A DNA stretch of 64,000 nt, taken from positions 54,049 through 118,048 of the forward strand of contig LGRX02013832.1 in assembly GCA_001247695.2 (NCBI GenBank). The letters are read 5' to 3'. Made by a program: the position numbers and the translations under genes. This DNA is from Cymbomonas tetramitiformis. Its lineage: Eukaryota > Chlorophyta > Pyramimonadophyceae > Pyramimonadales > Pyramimonadaceae. Below the pieces are notes generated by a model, which ran no database searches, was not told the DNA's origin, and saw only the letters and a list, made by a program, of their open reading frames with translations. Position 1 is the first letter of the stretch. Every line of letters begins with the position of its first letter. Below are positions 22,701 to 30,233 of the stretch, piece by piece.

Positions 22701-25700
22701 GCAGTGCTCCGCCCGTCCGCTGACGCAACACGTCCTGTTCTGCACAGGTCGGTGGAGCCTTCCATGTGGGTGGCGGGAGTGTCCTGAGGGTGCATGGCAG
22801 CAGCATGACCGGAAACTCCGCAGATTACGGCGCCGCGGTGTCGCTGCCTCCGCGGGGGCAGTGCTACCTGGAGGCGTCCGAGGTTGCAGACAACCGCGCA
22901 ACTTCCGAGGGAGCCGCGGCGCACCTGGACACCGAGAGCTGCCTCCACGTGGGCAGTGGCAGCATGCTGGCAGGCAATGTGGCGGACGGTAGCGGCGGTG
23001 CCATCTATATGAATCAATTGGCGCGCACTGAGGTCTCCGGGGGGTCCGCACTGCGCGCCAATCGCGCCCGTGTCGACGGCGGAGCGGTGTACCTGCAAAC
23101 GTCCGCGCTCATGCACTGCCGTGACTGCGCCCTCACAAGCAACGTCGCAGAGACCGGGTCGGGCGGGGCTGCGTGGTGCGCGAGCTCCGCCACAGTGGAC
23201 GCGCAAAACAGCACGTGGACGGGGAATGACGCCCGCGGAGGACTGGGCGGGGCGCTCCTTGTGTCATCGAATGCCTCCGCAGTGCGCCTGCGAGACTCCA
23301 CCTTCGAGGGGAACGTGGCTGAGCAGGGGGGGGCGATGTACCTGGTGACCCCGGCGCGCGAGACCGTGTTCGAGCTGGCGGCCGTGCACTTCGCGAGGAA
23401 CAACGCCTCCCTCGGGCCAAACGTTTTCTGGGACTACCACGCAAACGCGCAGGACCCCGGTGGGTTCAACCAAGAGCCCTCCTGTCGGGCCGCCTCCGCG
23501 GATGCGCACAAGCGGAGGGCGAGCGTTGCGCGTTTCGCTTTGCTCTGCTTGCTCGGAGGACGGAGGCCTCAGCCTCAGCCCGGTTGTGCATCCAGCCCCG
23601 GCGGGGTCCATCTACTTGGTCTTCTTTACTGAAGAAGACAACAATCGATGGAACTCCTACTTGTTTTGCAAGAAGAATATGTTCTTTTGTTTGATAACTG
23701 TTTCATTTGTTTTAGTTTTCGTTTTTTAAAGTTTCGCGAACTTCCATTTCAACTAATTCTAGTACTTCTTCAACCCAAATACCCGGGCCAAGAAGACCAG
23801 TCACACCTCGATCGGTCTCCCTGCTCTGCCCGAATGCCCTGAAGATCTGCACCCTCGGCCCCCTTCCGTCAGCGGTTTGGCTCATTGGTGCTAATTGGGC
23901 ACTCATCGCGTTTACGGGACCTGGCGCCCCCCAGGATGCGAGAACTGCACCGTAGAAGCGAGCGACGCCAACGGCACTTCCGCCTTTGCCCTGGCTAGCT
24001 CGCCGAAGACCTTCGCCGTGGCACAAGATTGCGCTGTAATCGAGCAGGCCATCACCGCGGAGAGCGGTGGTTCCATACGGCTCACGTACTTTGCGTACGA
24101 CTTCTATGGCAGGTGACAGTCCTTTGCCGTGTCGGTCCCTCCCATGAGCCTCAAAACGTCCGAGCGGCCAATCGCCAACGCCAGAGCGCGTCCAGCCCCC
24201 CCCCGTCATTTGCCTCTGGCCAAGGTGAAGCATAAAGAATCTCGCAGCCTCTCCTTCGGTATTCCTTTCTCGGTGAATCGTGAAATAGGTACATCCCAGT
24301 ATACCTGGTATTTCAATACAGCATTTCTTCACTGTGTTTCAGTTACTTTCTCTACTGAGCCATTCCCATTCCAGCAATCGTGTCGCCAGGATGGAAAATG
24401 TTGCCGCCATTGTTGCATGCATGGAATTTTCCGCAAGTACAAAGCGATCCTGCCCTCCCGGCCTCTTCCCTCATATTTCTCCCCTCCCCCTCTGATGTTG
24501 GAGGTAGTGTGTTCCAAAATTTCTTTGGCGCCCTCTCCGCTTTGTGCCACGTGCCTCCTCCGCTTTGTGCCACGTGCCGTCCTCCGCTTTGTGCCACGTG
24601 CCGTCCTCCGCTTTGTACCACGTGCCGTCCTCCGCTTTGTGCCACGTGCCGTCCCCATGTCTCCCTCCCTGCCGTGCTTGGCAGGGCGTAAGCTCGCCCC
24701 AAGTGGGGCGCTCCCTGCCTCTGCCAATCGCCGCACTGATCCGCTCCTTCCCCTCCCGTGCCCACCTCCTCTTTGCCCCGCGTTCGTCGGGTCAGGCCTA
24801 CCTGGACGGTCGGGATTAACACCGTGATCACCGAGGCGGCAGAGAGCAGCACCCTCCTGGCAGGGAGCACGCTGGCGCTGTACGCTTCCGAGGGAGGGGC
24901 CGTCTTCGATGACCTGAGGGTGACAGCCCAGCCTGGCACCGTCGCCACGCTGTCCTTCCAACCACAATACCCGACCTGGGAGGCAGTTCAGCTGCCGATA
25001 CATATGGCGCAATGCGCGGTGGGATCGCGGTACCTCGAGGCTGCCCAGATCTGCGAGCTGTGCAGCCAAGACAGCGTCAAGTTCAGGTGCGCTCGGAGTC
25101 CGGGAGGCTCCAGCTGTGAGCCGGACTCTTGTTCGTTGCGTGCACAACTAAAACATCACCTGCCCAATGGTCTCTCTGGGCTTGGTGAGGAAGGCTGAGC
25201 AGAGCGGATGCCTGAGCAACCGCGGAGGGGGGAAGGGAGGGGGAGTGGAGGGCAATCGGTGCAGCAACTCGTCTGAAGTTTGCTACAGCTGCATGTGCGA
25301 ATCCCCCCTTTCCTCCATCCCCCCTTTGCTTGACCGTGAGTTGGCATTCTGGGTACAAGCCCCTGGGAGGTGGAGGGCTTTGGGCTTCCACCGGCGTCCT
25401 CCTGGCGTGTTCCACGTGTCCGAAGCATCAAGAGCAGTGCTGTCCGGCCGTTCCCCTAATTTTCTCTCGCCGAATCAAAAGCCTCCAACGGTTCTGCGCC
25501 ACTCCAATACTGCTCCGCCAGGCGAGCACCAGGAGATGTGGCATGTGCACATACGTTGCGCACAACTCGTGAGGGGCCACAGCTGGCGTCTCCGCGCAGG
25601 GCGTCTGACGCCAGCACTTGGGGAGTGAGCCTGCGGCGCGCTCCCCATCGACTCGCGCGGCTGAGGCAGGCAAAGGGCTGTTGCTCGCATGGTCGGCACC

Positions 25701-28700
25701 GGCCAATGAGCAGCGTGCCCTGCTACCTGTGGATCGGACGAATCTGCTTGTCGCGTCATGAATTGCACCAAGGGGATGACTCGGGCAGCTGAACCGGCTC
25801 AGCCCTACCGCGAGGGAGCTGGCTCAGCATGTGCTGTCTGACGCAGTGCAGAGGGGGTGGGGGGAGCGGGGAGGAGTGCCCCAGTGGCGTGGAGGGGATA
25901 CAGTGTCCTGGCGGGAGCTCATACGAGCTGCTGGATGGCTACTGGCTGGGGGAGCAAGCGGCGCGGAAGTGCTCGGAAGTAGACGAGGACGAACGGGAGC
26001 TGTGTGTGGTGAACACGCCGAGCCTCACACCCGGCCTCAATGGAATTAAATGACACCACCCGGTCTTGGGGTTTTAGGGTTTGTGGCTTGTCAGGCCGCC
26101 CACGCCCTTGAGACGCTGGCCAGCCCGAACTGCCAACAGTTCTGTGCGGGTGTAGTAGGGTTGTTCGGAGTAAGGGCGTGTCTCCGATTCCGTTGCTCCC
26201 TGGAGGTTTGCCGGCAGCCATAACCGCGAAATACCGCAACCGCGAAATACCGCAACCGCTGCACTGTGTTGCCTCGGATGGAAGCTAAGCGCACACCTGT
26301 CGCGCGCGCCTTCAGGTGAACCGCTTGGCCAAGTGCGACGTGGCCAGCAGCTGCAGCTCGGAGCTGCCACGAGGAAACGCCGAGGGGGAGCTCCACGTCA
26401 GCACGCAGGCCTTGTGCGCAGAAGGCTACGCGGACGACGTGGCGCTCTGTGGCGCCTGCGAGGCTGGCTACGAGAATGTGGGGGACGGGACCTGCCACCA
26501 GTGCCCCGTTGACAGCTGGCGGACCTGGTTACAGGCGGCTCTGGTGGTCGCCGCAATCGCCGGTGTGGCGGCGATGGCCGTCTTCCTGGCCGGCCAGTAC
26601 AGATTACGATCCGTCCAGCAGTCGAGCGATATGCAGGCGAGGCTGGATTTTGGTAACAACCTGAACAACGACGCCAGCAGCGCGCGAGGGGCCATCAGCA
26701 TCTGGTCCGGGTGGCTGCAGGTCACGGCGCAGACCGCGGCGATCTACGACGGCGACGTCCTGCCCGGGGTGTACCGGACCTTCGTCCAGTTCCTTGACCT
26801 TTTCAACGTGAACTTCTTCACATGGACACGGTCTGAATGCCTGGCGTATTCCCTGCTCGGCGACCGGCAGTGGCCGGGGGTGGGGGGGTTCTATTGGACC
26901 TTCCTCCTCTACGCTCTCATCCCCGTGGCGCTGGGTCCCTCCAGTATTCGAATGCTGCTGCGGGTCCTGGCCCTGCTGAACAGTGCGCAGGGGGACGGCA
27001 TTGCGATGCAGGGATCTCCTCTTGGCGGTGGTGCGAAGCCCAGGGGTCAATCCAGCGGCGGCGATGGCAGCGCGGGTTGCGGAGAGGTGAGCTTGCTGCT
27101 GCATCGAAGGGGACACACGACAGCGCCGGAGAAGGCGGAGCGTTGGTGGGAGCAGCAGCAGGATAAGACGGCGGCGGAGGGGGGGCAGCCGCAGCACAAA
27201 GTTGGGGAGGCGGCAGAGGAAGCGGCAGAGGAGGAGGCGGAGGAAGAGGGGCACCAGGGGCGGCGGCAAGAGCAATGTCAAAAGCAGGAGGTGGAGGTGG
27301 CGCAGCAGCAGCAGCAGCAAAAGGAGGATGTGAAAGAGGAGAAGGAGGAGGGGCAGCAATATCAACAACAACAACAACAAAAGGAGGAGGAGGAGGAGGA
27401 GGGGACGGCAGAGGAGGAGGAGGAGGAGGGGAGAGCAGTGAAAGGAGAAGAGAGTGCGAGAAGTGCTGGCCACTCTTCCAACGACGGCACCGTGGCGAGC
27501 ACGTCTCAGGGCTCGGCTGGGCAGCGGCTTGCTCTTTTTTTTATCATTTTCTTCCAACCTACCGTGGCAACACAAATGCTGCAGGTATAGCCTGACGTGG
27601 CACACGCTCGCATAGACCCCCTTTCTGCGATCACACTCTCAAGTGTAACCTGACATGGCACCTCATTCGTAGACTCTCTCAAGTGTGTGAATGTTTTAGG
27701 GCTCTCCATTTTCGATGGACGACGAACTGAGGATTGAGCTGGCACGTGGCCATTCATCCATAGACAGTGCATGCATCTCCTTCGTACGTGCTTCCTTACC
27801 CGCATTGCTGGTTTGCTCTGTGGTGTTCACCGCAACAGCTGTTCAACTGCGACCCCATCTACCACAACAACTCCACTCCGGATTACTTCCTTGCGCTCGA
27901 CCGGGAAGTGGCCTGCTACTCTCGGACTTGGTGGGTCTTCGCTGCGGTGGCCTTGGCAATTCTGCTCACATATGTCATCGGCTTGCCTTTGGGGCTGCTA
28001 TTCATCCTGCGAAAGCTGCACTGCCAAAAGAGAGTGTATACCGAGCACGGCACGACGTGCTTTGTGCCGAGCTCTCTCATGCGGAGGGCAGAGGATGGCA
28101 GCTGGCTCCTGCGCGTGCTGTCGGACGAGCAAGGCAAAGGTGGCACTTGCGTGGTGTTTCCAACAGAGGCTCCGGACGTTGATAGCGACGCACTCATAGA
28201 GGACAAGGCGGGCATATTCAACATGCTCGATCTGCCGGAGGCACACGCCTGCCTCGGCGCGGTGTACCTCCCCTTCCGCCGGAGGTTCAGCTGGGTGGGC
28301 GGATCATATGAGATGTTCCGGAGGCTCCTGCAGTGCAGCTTCCTGGTAATCATCCGCATGTGCGATCGCAAAATGGACGTCTTCTTCTCCCTTCTCGTGG
28401 CGGTCTCCTCCCTTACAATCCAAGCCTACCATCACCCGTATCGGGATGCCCAGAATAACATGCTGCAAACTTTGATCCTGTACATCCAATGCCTCACCGT
28501 CACAGTCTTCATCGCGACGGAATACGTATCCGAAGACCTCCTTGGCAGTGTCGGAGGGGGCGTGCTGCTTGCTGTGCAAATGCTCCTCCAGATAGTTGTC
28601 ATCTACGTGCTGGCTGGAGTATATGGACCCGTTTTGAAGGCCCTGCTGAGAGAAGTGCGCAGGCTAATAACAGAAGGACATGACGCGGCAGTGGCGTCTG

Positions 28701-28864
28701 CATGCACAAGCACAGAAACACGAGCCTATGATGTTGCTGAAGGCGACCGCAGGAGCATGCATGAGGATGCACCAGCCAAGGTGTCGGTGTGTGCCACAGG
28801 CCAACATGCTCGACCTTCGACCTTCATGATTCAGTACACAAATCCGATCCAGCTCACAGATTGA
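7564..28864 (+). CDS. Giant multi-exon gene: beta-helix ectodomain, Cys-rich segment and multi-pass membrane protein
   Basis: About 26 exons over 21.3 kb. Proposed exons: 7564-7746, 8051-8152, 8622-8738, 9019-9216 (tentative), 9432-9585 (tentative), one ending 9731, 10440-10614, 10865-10948, 11179-11262, 11436-11537, 12122-12193, 13378-13476, 14831-14917, 15508-15594, 16410-16490, 16668-16751, 17430-17510, 17767-17847, 19240-19317, 20215-20289, 22748-23459, 23935-24112, 24796-25086, 25852-25978, 26316-27584, 27839-28864. Reading phase agrees at nearly every junction. The product has a signal peptide, a pectin-lyase-like right-handed beta-helix with repeated GG(A/V)(I/V/L)...(F/S)xxN(S/T)A rungs, a Cys-rich juxtamembrane part and about eight hydrophobic segments. 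Proteins of this plan are predicted cell-surface proteins in several algae and protists, with no settled function. Adhesion, wall anchoring or sensing are guesses. An extra exon could lie between 8153 and 8621. Confidence 0.85.
8051..8152 (+). CDS. Exon 2
   Basis: 34 codons ([13 protein letters not shown]...YKLRIT), bounded by a CTGCCATTCAG acceptor and a GTACGT donor, phase 0-0. No motif recognised; probably the N-terminal part of the ectodomain. Confidence 0.6.
8622..8738 (+). CDS. Exon 3
   Basis: 39 codons ([16 protein letters not shown]...), after TTGTGCAG and before GAG|GTATGT, phase 0-0. Its alternating hydrophobic pattern suggests beta strands. Confidence 0.6.
8829..8880. repeat. (GC)n-(CT)n simple repeat in intron
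   Basis: A run of alternating GC followed by CT repeats within the intron after exon 3. Confidence 0.9.
9019..9216 (+). CDS. Tentative exon 4
   Basis: 66 codons after ACACGACAG, phase 0, ending at either CGCAG|GTGGCG (9195) or CTTCAG|GTGTCC (9216). Low-complexity Ala/Arg/Leu composition with no motif, so confidence is limited. Confidence 0.35.
9432..9585 (+). CDS. Tentative Pro-rich exon 5
   Basis: Open after AATAG. It encodes a Ser-rich stretch, then a run of eight prolines (one Leu inside the tract) and an acidic/Gln-rich tail. It may end at GCAG|GCAAGT, the consensus of the rare GC-AG intron class. Such Pro-rich linkers are common in algal wall-associated proteins. The junction to the following exon is unresolved because the reading frame must change there. 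Confidence 0.35.
9586..9731 (+). CDS. Exon 6: start of the beta-helix domain (left boundary uncertain)
   Basis: The reading frame ending [19 protein letters not shown] then ISAPVA resembles the opening of pectin-lyase-like repeats (Cys-rich turn, then an IQAL helix). It ends CCAG|GTTAGG with two bases of a codon, which exon 7 completes exactly. The left boundary is not determined. Confidence 0.5.
10440..10614 (+). CDS. Exon 7: first beta-helix coils
   Basis: Starts after TTGTTCAG in phase 2 and ends AATCAG|GTGTGC in phase 0. It encodes [15 protein letters not shown], then [15 protein letters not shown] and [11 protein letters not shown]. This is the typical pectin-lyase/parallel beta-helix entry: 'I.V....l.l.G....l.G.g.g.lf.v', then 'l.l.nl.l.n'. 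Confidence 0.8.
10865..10948 (+). CDS. Exon 8: beta-helix rung
   Basis: 28 codons, phase 0-0, GDGGVIN...WNNSAAG. First of the short exons with the GGxI...NNSA rung pattern. Confidence 0.75.
11179..11262 (+). CDS. Exon 9: beta-helix rung
   Basis: 28 codons, phase 0-0, [10 protein letters not shown]...[10 protein letters not shown]. Acceptor ACGCGCAG, donor GTAAGC. Confidence 0.8.
11436..11537 (+). CDS. Exon 10: beta-helix rung
   Basis: 34 codons, phase 0-0, [11 protein letters not shown]...[10 protein letters not shown]. Acceptor CTTGTGCAG, donor GTGAGC. Slightly longer than the others because of an acidic insertion. Confidence 0.8.
12122..12193 (+). CDS. Exon 11: beta-helix rung
   Basis: 24 codons, phase 0-0, [10 protein letters not shown]...[10 protein letters not shown]. 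The donor CAG|GTAAGTGG lies in the first of three tandem 48-bp units. Confidence 0.75.
12182..12325. repeat. Three 48-bp tandem units containing the exon 11 donor
   Basis: ATAGGAAATCAGGTAAGTGG at 12182 is repeated in altered form at 12230 (ATAGGAAATCGGTTAAATGG) and 12278 (ATAGGAAGTCAGGTCAGTGG). The second copy has lost the consensus donor and the third keeps a weaker one. Confidence 0.8.
13258..13360 (+). repeat. Dispersed repeat copy within intron 11
   Basis: About 100 bases, including CTTCTCACTCCACTGGGATG and TCTCATGCCGTTCAGTGTGG, are closely matched in reverse orientation at 33501-33603. Confidence 0.8.
13378..13476 (+). CDS. Exon 12: beta-helix rung
   Basis: 33 codons, phase 0-0, encoding [12 protein letters not shown]...MMTDNSAGG. 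Acceptor GGCGCAG, donor GTGAGT. Confidence 0.75.
13681..14733. repeat. 20-bp intronic minisatellite, about 50 copies
   Basis: Unit GCCGTTACACTCTGCCATGA with variants (ACG/ACA, GGG/GCG/GAG before CC). It fills most of the intron between exons 12 and 13. There is no spacer/repeat alternation, so it is not a CRISPR array. Confidence 0.95.
14831..14917 (+). CDS. Exon 13: beta-helix rung
   Basis: 29 codons, phase 0-0, [11 protein letters not shown]...SAFERNSAL. Acceptor CTCGACAG, donor GTGCGT. Confidence 0.75.
15220..15500. repeat. 30-bp intronic minisatellite
   Basis: About nine copies built on GCCGTCGGATGCCCGCCATG plus a GCTGGTGGGAT tail, running almost into the acceptor of exon 14. The last copies become GTCACGCAG, so the acceptor AG lies in or beside the final unit. 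Confidence 0.9.
15508..15594 (+). CDS. Exon 14: beta-helix rung
   Basis: 29 codons, phase 0-0, [11 protein letters not shown]...SFTANSATK. Its donor GTTCGA is weak. Confidence 0.75.
15996..16256. repeat. 43-bp intronic minisatellite, six copies
   Basis: Near-identical units beginning GTGTCGAGGCCACTGCACGC, each 43 bases long. Confidence 0.95.
16410..16490 (+). CDS. Exon 15: beta-helix rung
   Basis: 27 codons, phase 0-0, [11 protein letters not shown]...SVATANQAR. Acceptor GGCATGCAG, donor GTGCGT. Confidence 0.75.
16668..16751 (+). CDS. Exon 16: beta-helix rung
   Basis: 28 codons, phase 0-0, [11 protein letters not shown]...[10 protein letters not shown]. Acceptor AATGTGCAG, donor GTGAGC. 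Confidence 0.8.
16849..17052. repeat. 50-bp intronic minisatellite, four copies
   Basis: Units start AGTTGACCAATGGCGATGGA and end CTCTTGGCAG or CTCCTAGCAG. The repeat ends look like intron acceptors, but no rung reading frame follows them. Confidence 0.9.
17430..17510 (+). CDS. Exon 17: beta-helix rung
   Basis: 27 codons, phase 0-0, [12 protein letters not shown]...[10 protein letters not shown]. Acceptor CACCCAG, donor GTGCAG. Confidence 0.8.
17767..17847 (+). CDS. Exon 18: beta-helix rung
   Basis: 27 codons, phase 0-0, [11 protein letters not shown]...[10 protein letters not shown]. Acceptor GTGCCCAG, donor GTAAGA. Confidence 0.85.
19240..19317 (+). CDS. Exon 19: beta-helix rung
   Basis: 26 codons, phase 0-0, [11 protein letters not shown]...SRFTQNSAE. 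Acceptor GGCGAGCAG, donor GTGCTT. Confidence 0.8.
19400..20090. repeat. 58-bp intronic minisatellite, about 11 full copies
   Basis: Unit begins GACAAGGCGCCTTATAGCAT and is 58 bases long. Copies at 19448, 19506 and so on are almost identical, with a more diverged copy upstream from about 19400. Confidence 0.95.
20215..20289 (+). CDS. Exon 20: beta-helix rung
   Basis: 25 codons, phase 0-0, [11 protein letters not shown]...SSMTANVAI. Acceptor ATGCCGCAG, donor GTGCGA. Confidence 0.7.
20335..20500. repeat. CT-rich intronic repeat, unit about 46 bp
   Basis: Four (CT)n blocks alternate with three copies of TTCCTGGAAAGTGCTTGTTT plus GATATAT. Confidence 0.85.
20615..21440. repeat. Intronic CACATCACATGCACAGTATACGCGA-type satellite, block 1
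   Basis: Imperfect array of ACATCACATGCACAGTATAC alternating with GCGATCCACATCGC or GCGATGGCTCTAGC. The same family returns at 22146-22565 after a 700-bp non-repeat gap. Confidence 0.9.
22146..22565. repeat. Same satellite, block 2
   Basis: Further copies of the ACATCACATGCACAGTATAC array. The 21441-22145 gap between the blocks contains no rung-type exon that I can support. Confidence 0.9.
22748..23459 (+). CDS. Exon 21: long exon with about eight beta-helix rungs
   Basis: Begins after TTCTGCACAG in phase 0 and ends GACCCCG|GTGGGT in phase 1; 237 codons. Eight or more consecutive rungs follow the pattern GGA(A/I/V)...(S/C/T)xxxxNxA, for example [27 protein letters not shown] and [14 protein letters not shown]. 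This is the most recognisable polymorphic-membrane-protein-type segment. The GC content is high. It contrasts with the one-rung exons upstream, as if introns had been lost here or gained there. Confidence 0.85.
23935..24112 (+). CDS. Exon 22: end of helix and linker
   Basis: Enters in phase 1 (completing a Gly codon split after 23459) and leaves in phase 2. It encodes [14 protein letters not shown]... to YFAYDFYGR, a beta-sandwich-like linker with the 'D.YG' turn seen at the end of such ectodomains. Confidence 0.8.
24537..24655. repeat. 24-bp intronic repeat, five copies
   Basis: CTTTGTGCCACGTGCCGTCC plus TCCG units in the intron between exons 22 and 23. The core CACGTG is itself palindromic. 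Confidence 0.9.
24796..25086 (+). CDS. Exon 23: second ectodomain beta-sandwich segment
   Basis: Follows GGGTCAG. The split codon AG|G joins correctly to exon 22. It encodes '[11 protein letters not shown]', a [18 protein letters not shown] block, and a tail with CxxC ([12 protein letters not shown]) leading into the Cys-rich region. Leaves in phase 2. Confidence 0.85.
25852..25978 (+). CDS. Exon 24: Cys-rich segment
   Basis: Enters in phase 2 after CAGTGCAG and ends GCTCGGAA|GTAGAC in phase 0. It encodes [13 protein letters not shown] and LLDGYWLGE...KC. These are hallmarks of the juxtamembrane cysteine-rich part that precedes the transmembrane region in this class. The exact acceptor is the least certain point. 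Confidence 0.65.
26316..27584 (+). CDS. Exon 25: Cys-rich end, first membrane segments and in-frame Glu/Gln-rich insert
   Basis: 423 codons, phase 0-0, after GCCTTCAG and ending CTGCAG|GTATAG. It encodes a second Cys-rich block ([25 protein letters not shown]) and a first transmembrane helix near residue 70-92 of the exon. A second hydrophobic pair follows ([26 protein letters not shown]). Then come about 190 residues of low complexity (poly-Gln, poly-Glu, Lys), and finally [18 protein letters not shown], a further membrane segment continuing into exon 26. Because a proper membrane helix lies beyond the low-complexity part in the same frame, the insert is translated rather than intronic, unless a cryptic in-frame intron removes it. 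Confidence 0.85.
27839..28864 (+). CDS. Exon 26: C-terminal multi-pass membrane domain
   Basis: 341 codons plus stop, after CGCAACAG, phase 0. It starts [11 protein letters not shown] and contains a strong helix ([18 protein letters not shown]) and a cytosolic-looking loop with acidic and Cys residues. Further helices lie around [38 protein letters not shown] and [18 protein letters not shown]. It ends with a Ser/Thr-rich tail. The last exon of the gene; stop TGA at 28862-28864. Confidence 0.88.
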   Translation: MFNCDPIYHNNSTPDYFLALDREVACYSRTWWVFAAVALAILLTYVIGLPLGLLFILRKLHCQKRVYTEHGTTCFVPSSLMRRAEDGSWLLRVLSDEQGKGGTCVVFPTEAPDVDSDALIEDKAGIFNMLDLPEAHACLGAVYLPFRRRFSWVGGSYEMFRRLLQCSFLVIIRMCDRKMDVFFSLLVAVSSLTIQAYHHPYRDAQNNMLQTLILYIQCLTVTVFIATEYVSEDLLGSVGGGVLLAVQMLLQIVVIYVLAGVYGPVLKALLREVRRLITEGHDAAVASACTSTETRAYDVAEGDRRSMHEDAPAKVSVCATGQHARPSTFMIQYTNPIQLTD

Positions 28865-29423
28865 CTTTGATCCGCAAGATTCCTTTGATAAACTGCCAAT
28901 CATTGATACCGTAGACAATTTTGCAGATTCCCCTCCGGAATCGGCACATATAGTCACTCATACGTATTTAAGCATGCCTGACACCTTAAAGACCAACCTA
29001 TTCAAAGTGCAATCCGCCATGCTCATATTCTATTTCGATGACAACTAATATAGTAAACTCCGAATTGGTTAGTACTCAACAATTGGGGTGTTGTAGCTGC
29101 ACAAATTACTTACATTATTATTATTATGGAATAAGTCTACATCGGGGGCCGACATTTCATTTTAATCCACATCGGGGGCCGACATCTCATTTTAATCCAC
29201 ATCGGGGCAGACACTTCATTTTAATCCACATCGGGGGCCGACATCACTCTCTCCGCCGACCGGCAAGCGCATGCACCTCTCCGAAAAAATTACAGCCGCC
29301 TCTATTGTTCTTTTATTACGATAAATTTATGATAATGAGTGGCATTTTTTTCGCTCGTATGGTTTTATTACTGTATTTTTCAGGTGTATTTTGATACGCG
29401 TTTTGAGACGAGCAGCGTTCAGT
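28865..29423. other. 3' flank and intergenic DNA with dispersed 30-bp repeat
   Basis: Probably the 3' UTR of the giant gene, followed by AT-rich DNA. At 29140-29245 there are four copies of the 30-bp repeat containing AATCCACATCGGGGGCCGAC. No other gene seen. Confidence 0.6.
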
Positions 29424-30233
29424 ATGGTTCAAAAATCTGGTCGTAAAAATCAGCCGACTGAACCGCTTTTTGCGAGCCTAGAGATACAGTTGCGACAGGT
29501 GTTGGGAGGTGTTGCATCTGCCTTGCACTTGTTAAAATTATCGAAGGGAAAGTATGCCACGCTTTCGAGTGAGTATTTACGCTCACAGCCTGTGGAATCG
29601 CTCTCATCGACACTCACTGACTCGCAAGTATTGACGAAAAATCTGCTCGAGACCATTAGGCTAGTGGAAACGAAAGCAAAAGCGACAGTTGCCACAGCAG
29701 AAAGGGCCCTAATCTCAAATAAGGAAAGTGAAGAATCTGTGAGCGCACAGGAAGCTGTAGGAACCACATCGTGTAAGGGTCCCAGCGCAAAAACCCTCAG
29801 ACGCAAGCAGCTTCGGACATCACGCAAGGGAAAGGAACGTGCTGAAAAAAGTGACACAGAGCCAACAGACCCTCCCACATCTTGTGTGAAGACGCCCTTG
29901 CAGAAACAGAAATCAGACACGACTTTGCAGGCAGGACCTCGCGCATCGTCAGTTGTTGTTGTTGAAGCAGAACCGGTGACACCAGCCGCAACTTCATCCC
30001 ATGTGGCCTTTGGGCCACAGTCTACAGGAAGAAAACGAGCTAAGGGGAGCACTGGCGACAAGGGCAATCGGAAAAATCCCAAGGTAAAAAGAGCTTTTAC
30101 GTGGAAAAAGGGGGAGTACAGAAAACGCTCAGAGTCAGTGCCTGCTGTAGACAATCAGGCGACGGAATCTTTGCAGCGTTCGGCTTCACTCAGCCCTGAG
30201 GGGCGATCCATGTTTAAAGTCTATGACCGATGA
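29424..30233 (+). CDS. Hypothetical Lys/Ser-rich protein
   Basis: 269 codons from ATG at 29424 (MVQKSGRKNQ). The frame is also open upstream but without an ATG. Residues 1-80 are mixed and probably helical. The rest is low complexity: Lys/Arg clusters (KTLRRKQLRTSRKGKERAEK, GRKRAKGSTGDKGNRKNPKVK) in Ser/Thr/Pro-rich sequence, typical of a nuclear or nucleic-acid-binding disordered protein or a gag-like product. No cysteines in a zinc pattern and no transmembrane segment. It stands between copies of the dispersed 30-bp repeat, so a mobile origin is possible. A real coding sequence is supported mainly by length and by asymmetric composition. The antisense frame (29450-30154) is also open, which lowers confidence. 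Confidence 0.45.
   Translation: MVQKSGRKNQPTEPLFASLEIQLRQVLGGVASALHLLKLSKGKYATLSSEYLRSQPVESLSSTLTDSQVLTKNLLETIRLVETKAKATVATAERALISNKESEESVSAQEAVGTTSCKGPSAKTLRRKQLRTSRKGKERAEKSDTEPTDPPTSCVKTPLQKQKSDTTLQAGPRASSVVVVEAEPVTPAATSSHVAFGPQSTGRKRAKGSTGDKGNRKNPKVKRAFTWKKGEYRKRSESVPAVDNQATESLQRSASLSPEGRSMFKVYDR

Noticed and set aside
22418..23206. 262-codon minus-strand ORF opposite exon 21
   Set aside because: Shadow of the GC-rich beta-helix exon and adjoining satellite.
24329..25147. 272-codon minus-strand ORF
   Set aside because: Covers a 24-bp intronic repeat and the antisense of exon 23; Arg/Gly-rich only because of base composition.
26604..27605. 333-codon minus-strand Leu-rich ORF
   Set aside because: Antisense of the Glu/Gln-rich coding tract in exon 25; the plus strand continues into recognisable membrane sequence.
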